From Deinococcus sp. (GTDB lineage Bacteria > Deinococcota > Deinococci > Deinococcales > Deinococcaceae), in contig JANXWI010000478.1 in NCBI GenBank assembly GCA_025351205.1, positions 1 to 9,531 of the forward strand: a stretch of DNA of 9,531 nt, in the 5' to 3' direction. The notes under the pieces were generated by a model. It saw only the letters and a list, made by a program, of their open reading frames with translations. It did no database searches and was not told the origin of the DNA. Every line of letters begins with the position of its first letter. Position 1 is the stretch's first letter. The translations under genes were made by a program, and so were the position numbers. This document shows positions 5,552-9,531 of the stretch, piece by piece.

Positions 5552-7371
5552 AGGTTCACCACCACCTCACCCATGCCCTTCGTCAGGCTGATGTCCTGCG
5601 TGGTGGTCACGCCATTTACCGTGACGCTCAGCTTGTAGTCACCGTAAAAGCCGCGCGCCTGGTAGCGCCCGTCAGCGCCGCTGCTGCCCGAAGCGTTGGT
5701 CCACCACCTGCTGAACAGCAGGTCCTTGAACGCCTGTCCGCTGGGCTTGATGCTCCAGTCCGTGCGGTACAGCGCGGCGTCGGGCAGCCAGTGCTGGCCT
5801 TGCCAGAAGCCCCACATGGTGAAGCTGTCCACATGTTTGTTGGCGAACATGACGGTCATAAAGTCGCGCAGGTAGTCGGCCTGCAATTTCTCGTCGGTCA
5901 CGTTGATGTCGAACTCGGTGATCGAGAGCGGCAGGCCCAGCTCGCCGAAGCCGTCCAGCCGGGTGTTCAGCTCGTCGGGCGGGGTCAGCTTGTAGCCGAA
6001 ATGACCCTGAAGCCCGATGCCCTCCAGCGGGGCGTTCAGCGCCTGCATCCGGCGCAGGATGCGTTTGAACTCGCCGTCCAGGTTGCCCTCGCCGAGGTTG
6101 CCGTAGTCGTTGATGACCATGCGGGCGTCCGGGGCCAGCTGCTTGGCCAACCTGAGCTGCGCGGCCATCTCGTCCTCACCCAGCACCTTCGAGAGGCGTT
6201 TGTTGGCGCTCGGTTCGTTGATCACGTCCCACTCGACAATCTTGCCTGCCGTGGCTCCCAGGATATCGGCGAAATGGGTGTCGATCCGCGCTTTCAGGGC
6301 GGCAGGATTTGAAAACAGTCCCGGCACGTCTTCCGGCAGGCAGTAGGCGTCCTCGCAGGGCCAGACCAGGTTGTGGCCGCGCACCGGAATGCCCTTTGCC
6401 GAAAAGAAATCGAGCGCCCTGAGGGCGTCGGCCCGCTCGCTGCCCTTCCACTGGCCCTCCCAGACCGGCCACTTCAGCGCGTTGCCCAGCACCACCCGGT
6501 TAAACAGCGTGGGAATGATGGCCTGGTACTTCTGGCCGTCGGCGCTGTTCTCGAACAGGCGCTCGACGGCCACCTCGCTGCCGAACGGGAAGGCGTGGCG
6601 CTGCATCTTCAGCTTTACCGCCGCGCCCGCCACAGGGTTGCCGAGGGCGTCCTGTACCCGCACCGTCACGTCGCCCTTGCGCAGCTGTTCGATGCGGGCG
6701 TCGGCTGCCGCGCGCCAGGGAGCGCCAGCGCTGCGCCCGGCGTAGGTGAATCCGGCGGTGGGCAGGCTGCTGATCGGCACGGCTGTCCCGTAATTTTTCA
6801 GCACCACGCCGCCCAGCTCGAAGCTCTGCTTGTCGTAGCCCAGCCGGAAGCGGGCACCGCCCTGCCCTGCCGGGTAATCCAGTTGCGCTTTGAAGGGCAC
6901 GCTGTACAGCTTCCACTGCGGGCTGAGCTGTACGCCCACCGTCACCGACTTGGCGTAGGTGTCGTTGGACTCGAACACGAATTCGGTCTGCGCCGGGCCG
7001 CCCACACTCCTGGCCCAGAACTGGATCAGCAGCACGTCGTTCCTGCTGATGGGCGCGGTGGTGCTGGCGCTGATCTGCTCGCTGTACGTCTGCTCGAAGG
7101 GGCCGCTGGAGGTGATCCGCCGCGCCTGGGTGAACGGTTTGCCGGTGACGGTGATGGCTTCGGTGGTGACGGTGCCGCTCGAATACACCGGAAAAGCCGC
7201 GAAGGTGTCGGCCCCCAGCAGGTCCGTGCCGCCTGCGGGCAGGGGCCTGACGGCCTGGGCTTCCAGGCTGCTCTCATCTGCCTTCACATCTTTCACAGCC
7301 ACCGGGGAAGGCGGAGAGGCGCAACCCGCCAGCAGCAGCAGGGCCAGCAGAATGGTCTGGCGGTTCATCAT
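5545..7371 (-). CDS. GH10 endo-1,4-beta-xylanase lipoprotein with CBM4/9-like domain (copy 2)
   Basis: This 608-residue paralog of the 3572-5440 gene has the same architecture. It has a lipobox LAGC with lipid Cys17, a shorter linker (about 18-40) and a CBM4/9-like domain (about 42-195). The GH10 domain covers about 225-560, with acid/base Glu386 in WDVINEP and nucleophile Glu486 in ITEFDI, followed by a C-terminal beta segment. The Trp of RGHNLVW is present (Trp337), but the Glu of the usual EN-x-x-KW motif is Gly296 (GNALKW). Q455-x-H457, W520 and W528 are kept. Cys339 and Cys344 form the same C-x4-C pair as in copy 1. The first ATG of ATGATG at 7371 is chosen because AAGGAGG ends 6 bases before it. 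Open frame continues to 7581, but that stretch is Arg-rich, precedes the signal peptide and has no ribosome binding site. It is likely cotranscribed with copy 1, with no terminator in the 104-base gap. Confidence 0.93.
   Translation of the reverse strand: MMNRQTILLALLLLAGCASPPSPVAVKDVKADESSLEAQAVRPLPAGGTDLLGADTFAAFPVYSSGTVTTEAITVTGKPFTQARRITSSGPFEQTYSEQISASTTAPISRNDVLLIQFWARSVGGPAQTEFVFESNDTYAKSVTVGVQLSPQWKLYSVPFKAQLDYPAGQGGARFRLGYDKQSFELGGVVLKNYGTAVPISSLPTAGFTYAGRSAGAPWRAAADARIEQLRKGDVTVRVQDALGNPVAGAAVKLKMQRHAFPFGSEVAVERLFENSADGQKYQAIIPTLFNRVVLGNALKWPVWEGQWKGSERADALRALDFFSAKGIPVRGHNLVWPCEDAYCLPEDVPGLFSNPAALKARIDTHFADILGATAGKIVEWDVINEPSANKRLSKVLGEDEMAAQLRLAKQLAPDARMVINDYGNLGEGNLDGEFKRILRRMQALNAPLEGIGLQGHFGYKLTPPDELNTRLDGFGELGLPLSITEFDINVTDEKLQADYLRDFMTVMFANKHVDSFTMWGFWQGQHWLPDAALYRTDWSIKPSGQAFKDLLFSRWWTNASGSSGADGRYQARGFYGDYKLSVTVNGVTTTQDISLTKGMGEVVVNLP
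5584..5657 (-). repeat. 74-bp segment identical to 3608-3681 (copy 2)
   Basis: This is the partner of the exact match in the first xylanase gene, in the same frame and orientation, 1976 bases away. Confidence 0.85.
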
Positions 7372-7377
7372 GGCATT

Positions 7378-7384
7378 CCTCCTT
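7378..7384 (-). promoter_or_regulatory. Ribosome binding site of xylanase copy 2
   Basis: AAGGAGG on the minus strand lies 6 bases before the ATG at 7371 and sets that start. Confidence 0.88.
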
Positions 7385-7435
7385 GAGAGGGGGCGCTGAT
7401 CCGGGCGATTCATGAAGCCCCGACCACACAACCTG

Positions 7436-7452
7436 CCCCGTGACATTCGGGG
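7436..7452. promoter_or_regulatory. Hairpin in the xylanase leader (CCCCG-N7-CGGGG)
   Basis: A 5-bp GC stem encloses the loop TGACATT, about 65 bases before the xylanase copy 2 start. No T-tract is present on either side. Confidence 0.35.
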
Positions 7453-7506
7453 AGAACGGCGGGACGGTGTGGCGGGCAGGCGACGGGCACGGCTGTACCC
7501 GATCAC

Positions 7507-7525
7507 CCCCGGTACGGTTCCGGGG
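7507..7525. promoter_or_regulatory. Hairpin in the xylanase leader (CCCCGG-N7-CCGGGG)
   Basis: A 6-bp all-GC stem encloses the loop TACGGTT, about 135 bases before the xylanase copy 2 start. It could be an operator or leader structure. Confidence 0.4.
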
Positions 7526-7613
7526 AGCGCCGCCCTGAGCAGAAAGAACGCTCCTGAGTCGCCGGCGGAACGTATCGACATGAGCGAGAGATTGTGACCT
7601 GACTCAGCTTTAC

Positions 7614-7629
7614 ATCCGTTCTTCCGGAT
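7614..7629. promoter_or_regulatory. Inverted repeat ATCCG-N6-CGGAT
   Basis: Perfect 5-bp arms flank TTCTTC, and a pyrimidine tract (TTCTTCTC) follows on the plus strand. It could be a plus-strand terminator, but no plus-strand gene leads into it. An operator for the xylanase genes is another option. Confidence 0.3.
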
Positions 7630-7659
7630 TTCTTCTCGGTCTGATAAGAAACCTGCGAC

Positions 7660-7716
7660 GCGGCCCGCTGCTCTGTAGCTCAGGTCACTTTTAAACGTAT
7701 AGGGGCAGCAGGCCGC
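7660..7716 (-). repeat. 57-bp inverted repeat directly after the FAD oxidoreductase stop
   Basis: Arms of 12 bp (7660-7671 and 7705-7716) match at 11 positions. The one difference becomes a G-U wobble in minus-strand RNA, so that transcript can form a continuous 12-bp stem. The loop is 33 bases and AT-rich at its centre. The first arm touches the stop codon (7717-7719). GGTTTCTTATC follows the stem in the transcript, so it may act as a terminator, although the loop is unusually long. Confidence 0.6.
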
Positions 7717-9531
7717 TCAGTCTGCTGTCAGCCAGAGGCGGCGGCAGGGCAGGGCGCAGCCGGTGCGGCTTACCGTCACGCCTTGAGGAAGCAGGGGAGG
7801 CGCGGGCGCGAGGCGGTCTGGAGCCGGGAACATGTCGGTCAGCAGCCGGGCCGCGTGTTCACGGGTCAGCAGGGCCGCCTTGCCGTGAAACTCCCAGGTG
7901 TCTTCGTGCAGCCAGGCAAAAATGGCGCGGCCCCCGGCCCAGCTCAGCGGCTGGTTGGGGCGCCGCCCCGCCCACTGACGCAGCTGTCTGATCGCCACGC
8001 GCTGCGCCGGGTCGCTGCTGCGCGCCACCAGCCAGTGATCCAGGGCCGCCAGAAAATCGGCGGCCAGCACGGGTTGATCGGCGGCCAGCTGCCCGTGTGC
8101 CGTGTAGGGTGCGCCGAGCAGACCACGCCTGAGCAGACGCGACGCGTAGGTTCCGGCACTCGCAGCAGAGGCCGTCACCAGCGAGGCGCTGTGCAGCGGC
8201 GACAGTTGCGCTTCGGGCGGTACCCGGACGCCCTGTGCCCGCAGCAGGCTTCTGAGCGCGGCGAGCCGTGCTGGTGGTCCAGCTTCTGATAGTCCAGCTA
8301 CTGACGGTCCAGTTCCTGGCGATTCCGCCAGCCCCGCGAGCGACGTATGCAGCCGCCGGGCCAGACCGCAGGCGGTTCCGGCCACCTCGCCCAGCACCAT
8401 CTGGAGCGGCACCACCCGCGCCGAGAAGGCCGCCGCGCTGTCGAAGGAGGCCGCCTGCGACACCACCAGCAGGTTGTCCAGTCCTGCGGGCAGCAACGTT
8501 CCGTAGGGCACGCCGTAGGGGGCCGGATACCCCAGCATGAACGGCGATTCGCGCGCGTCGTAGATCTGTCCGTCCAGCGCGTAGCCGCCCAGGGCCACGC
8601 TGTCCGGCCCGCTTTGGCCTGTCAGCACGTCGTCGGCGTGCAGCCGGGCGCGGCCAATCAGATGCCGGGTCTCGCGCAGGTACAGCTCCGGGGCCACCCC
8701 GGCCAGCGTGGCCTGCCCGAAGGTGGCCGGATCGGCGCGGCGCAGGTAGTCCACCACGCGCCTCGCCTCGGCCACCGCGAGTTCGCGTCCTGCGGCCACG
8801 CTGCCCTGACTGGTACCGTCCACCCCGGCGATCAGCAGGGCGTTGATCAGCAGCGTCTGGTCGTGCTGGCGGGCGATGTTCAGGCCGCGCAGCTTCAGCC
8901 GGGCCGAGGCAGGGCTGAAGCCAGCGCTCGGGTCACCGAAACCGTAGGCTCCCTGGTTGTCGAAGCCGATCAGGTCGTGGTTCTGGCGGTAGGCGTCGCT
9001 CAGGGCGCGCTGGACTTTGCGCCACGGCACGCTGCCCAGCCGCAGCACCAGCGTGGCCGCCATCTGCCTGTGGTCCAGCCCGCCGTCCTCACGTCCGCTG
9101 GTGAATCCGGCCCCAGCCGCCGCCGCGAGGTCGGCGGTGTCGCTGGCGTCAATGAACTGCCCGGCCCTGAGCAGCCGCGTATCCTGGCCGCGCCGCACCA
9201 GGATGGACCGCAGCAGGCCGCCGCCGACCTGCACGGCCCCACTGTCGGCCCGCCCGGCGACTGTGGTCGTTTCTGTGAGTGCGGTCGTTTCTGTGAGTGC
9301 GGTCGTTTCTGTGAGTGCCAGCGCCGTGTTCAGTCTGAGGTCCACGCCCGCGCCGCGCAGCATCTGCCGGAACACCAGTTCGGCCCGGCCCACGTCGATG
9401 CTGCGGGTCGAACCCACGCCTCTGTAAAAGCGGGCGTACAGGCCACCGTACAGCGAATGGTGAGAAAGATCATCGGTGTCGTCCAGGGTGGCGAGCCAGC
9501 CGCGCACCAGCACCCCGCCCAGCTGCGGCCC
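7717..9531 (-). CDS. FAD-dependent oxidoreductase (N-terminus cut by window edge)
   Basis: The reverse strand is open from the window edge to TGA at 7717-7719, giving 604 residues. The true start and the Gly-rich nucleotide-binding motif lie outside the window. The sequence begins GPQLGGVLVRGWLATLDDTD, which matches the segment after the first beta-alpha-beta unit of FAD_oxidored (PF12831-type) proteins. Other family signs are FIDASDTADLAAAAGAGF at about 126-143, LYLRETRHLIGR at about 284-294, and the C-terminal FAD segment LDNLLVVSQAASFDSAAAF with PLQMVLGEVAGTA at about 351-387. The substrate is unknown. The tail after about 400 contains SLH-like stretches near 463-502 (RLLRRGLL...AADFLAALDHWL) and 553-568 (LTREHAARLLTDMF), suggesting cell-envelope attachment; this is tentative. 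Two short in-frame repeats interrupt it. An internal GTG at 9513 is not the real start. Confidence 0.85.
   Translation of the reverse strand, partial: GPQLGGVLVRGWLATLDDTDDLSHHSLYGGLYARFYRGVGSTRSIDVGRAELVFRQMLRGAGVDLRLNTALALTETTALTETTALTETTTVAGRADSGAVQVGGGLLRSILVRRGQDTRLLRAGQFIDASDTADLAAAAGAGFTSGREDGGLDHRQMAATLVLRLGSVPWRKVQRALSDAYRQNHDLIGFDNQGAYGFGDPSAGFSPASARLKLRGLNIARQHDQTLLINALLIAGVDGTSQGSVAAGRELAVAEARRVVDYLRRADPATFGQATLAGVAPELYLRETRHLIGRARLHADDVLTGQSGPDSVALGGYALDGQIYDARESPFMLGYPAPYGVPYGTLLPAGLDNLLVVSQAASFDSAAAFSARVVPLQMVLGEVAGTACGLARRLHTSLAGLAESPGTGPSVAGLSEAGPPARLAALRSLLRAQGVRVPPEAQLSPLHSASLVTASAASAGTYASRLLRRGLLGAPYTAHGQLAADQPVLAADFLAALDHWLVARSSDPAQRVAIRQLRQWAGRRPNQPLSWAGGRAIFAWLHEDTWEFHGKAALLTREHAARLLTDMFPAPDRLAPAPPLLPQGVTVSRTGCALPCRRLWLTAD
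8276..8320 (-). repeat. Three 15-bp imperfect repeats within the FAD oxidoreductase
   Basis: The units are GGTCCAGCTTCTGAT, AGTCCAGCTACTGAC and GGTCCAGTTCCTGGC on the plus strand. In the gene's frame they encode a Gly/Pro/Ser linker (GTGPSVAGLSEAGPP) between the FAD fold and the SLH-like tail. The unit length keeps the frame. Confidence 0.75.
9265..9318 (-). repeat. Three perfect 18-bp repeats coding ALTETT x3
   Basis: The 18-bp unit GGTCGTTTCTGTGAGTGC (plus strand) is repeated three times with no mismatch. It encodes ALTETT three times at residues 72-89 of the visible protein, in a variable loop between recognisable family segments. Perfect identity at all positions points to recent expansion. 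Confidence 0.9.

Larger units (their letters stand above)
7372..7716. other. Intergenic region between the FAD oxidoreductase and xylanase genes
   Basis: These 345 bases should hold the promoter of the xylanase pair, but no convincing -35/-10 pair is visible on the minus strand. They contain hairpins at 7436-7452, 7507-7525 and 7614-7629 and a long inverted repeat at 7660-7716. A 61-codon plus-strand frame (7412-7597) is Arg/Pro-rich and looks spurious. Confidence 0.6.

Noticed and set aside
7372..7581. 70-residue N-terminal extension of xylanase copy 2
   Set aside because: It would bury the lipoprotein signal inside the protein, and a strong AAGGAGG lies before the ATG at 7371.
7671..7690. 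tRNA-like GTAGCTCAG string
   Set aside because: It lies in the loop of the 7660-7716 inverted repeat. No T-arm, anticodon arm or acceptor stem fits.
8268..8540. Hydrophobic plus-strand frame starting MLVVQLLIVQLL
   Set aside because: The leucine repeats come from the 15-bp repeat read antisense to the FAD oxidoreductase; the rest is Pro/Arg-rich shadow.

Overview
This 9.5 kb window is GC-rich chromosomal DNA. Its style suggests Deinococcus or a close relative: high GC, strong AAGGAGG-type ribosome binding sites, many exported proteins with Sec or lipoprotein signals, and many short tandem repeats and GC hairpins between genes. The genus is an inference from style and protein types; no marker gene is present. 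Six protein genes are supported, two of them cut by the window edges. Five lie on the minus strand and one (the copper protein) on the plus strand.

Layout from left to right: (1) 1-1101, minus: a major facilitator superfamily exporter whose C-terminus runs off the window. (2) 1102-1411: its upstream region, with G-runs, C-runs, strong hairpins and a potential G-quadruplex. (3) 1412-2683, minus: a secreted protein that reads as seven repeats of about 53 residues, probably a seven-bladed beta-propeller of unknown function. (4) 2684-2970: a divergent intergenic region carrying TTGTC-type heptamer repeats. (5) 2971-3348, plus: a small exported cupredoxin with a full type 1 copper ligand set. (6) 3349-3571: a convergent intergenic region with two hairpins, a 22-bp-spaced repeat and a probable terminator. 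(7) 3572-5440 and 5545-7371, minus: two tandem paralogous GH10 endoxylanase-type lipoproteins, each with an N-terminal CBM4/9-like domain. (8) 7372-7716: a leader and 3' region with several hairpins and a 57-bp inverted repeat. (9) 7717-9531, minus: a FAD-dependent oxidoreductase cut at its N-terminus, with two in-frame short repeats and an SLH-like tail.

The two xylanases are a duplicated pair, probably transcribed in the order 5545-7371 then 3572-5440. They keep both catalytic glutamates but differ reciprocally at sugar-binding positions, which suggests divided specificity. Most other products also look exported, so the locus may serve surface or extracellular polysaccharide handling, but nothing in the sequence ties all the genes into one pathway. 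No CRISPR array, tRNA, rRNA, phage, insertion sequence or defence gene was seen. The most unusual feature is the number of three-copy short tandem repeats: those inside genes have unit lengths divisible by three (15 and 18 bp), and those outside do not (14 and 22 bp).
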